Shown: positions 6,437 to 6,451 of the stretch, in pieces
How the letters are laid out: every line of letters starts with the position of its first letter
Numbering within the stretch: position 1 is the stretch's first letter
Assembly: GCA_016926595.1 (NCBI GenBank)
Contig: JAFGOG010000510.1
Location: 1-6,451 of the forward strand
Direction of reading: 5' to 3'
From: Anaerolineae bacterium
GTDB lineage: Bacteria > Chloroflexota > Anaerolineae > JAAYZQ01
DNA length: 6,451 bases
Program-made: the position numbers and the translations under genes
Notes under the pieces: model-generated
The model's input: the letters and a program-made list of their open reading frames with translations, nothing else
What the model was told of the DNA's origin: nothing
Databases searched by the model: none

Positions 6437-6451
6437 GAGAAGGAGTGGGCC

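Larger units (their letters stand above)
6188..6451. other. Non-coding right flank, upstream of the membrane protein gene
   Basis: Stops occur in all six frames and no frame shows protein-like content. The stretch should hold the promoter of the minus-strand genes, but I find no convincing minus-strand -35/-10 pair. It also holds right-facing TTGACA hexamers near the edge, annotated separately. Confidence 0.6.

Overview
This window looks like part of a bacterial accessory (defence-type) region. The genes I can support all read on the minus strand. The organism cannot be named from sequence alone. A STAND-type NTPase with an N-terminal effector-associated helical domain and a long C-terminal WD40 array is most typical of bacteria with complex lifestyles, such as Chloroflexota, Cyanobacteria, Planctomycetota, Myxococcota and some Gammaproteobacteria. 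Base composition is mosaic: the NTPase gene is clearly GC-rich, while the genes on either side are closer to balanced GC/AT. That fits assembly by horizontal transfer.

Layout, in the direction of transcription (right to left). Positions 6188-6451 hold no supportable gene, only two TTGACA hexamers and an AAGGAG facing right at the edge. Next is a small four-helix membrane protein (5609-6187, GTG start). After 122 nt comes a 332-residue protein carrying two PD-(D/E)XK nuclease folds in tandem, both with complete motifs (4488-5486). After 95 nt containing a perfect 6-bp hairpin comes a very large STAND/NLR-like protein (640-4392): death-like effector-associated domain, NB-ARC NTPase, helical linker, then 15 WD40 repeats plus a partial one, enough for two beta-propellers. 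Past its stop, 375-639 is non-coding and contains three degenerate 19-bp direct repeats that resemble the end of an IS21-type element. At the left edge is the 5' part of another minus-strand gene, running off the window, with an Arg-Asn-x3-His motif of the HEPN ribonuclease type.

Working model (inference): membrane protein, dual nuclease and NB-ARC/WD40 sensor form one co-directional defence module. The propellers would sense an invader or a cell perturbation. ATP-dependent oligomerisation of the NB-ARC core would then license an effector, either the separately encoded nuclease or the membrane protein. The effector-associated domain at the sensor's N-terminus would be the recruiting adaptor. 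I see no matching adaptor domain on the other proteins in the window, so the sensor-to-effector link is unproven and is the most interesting question here.
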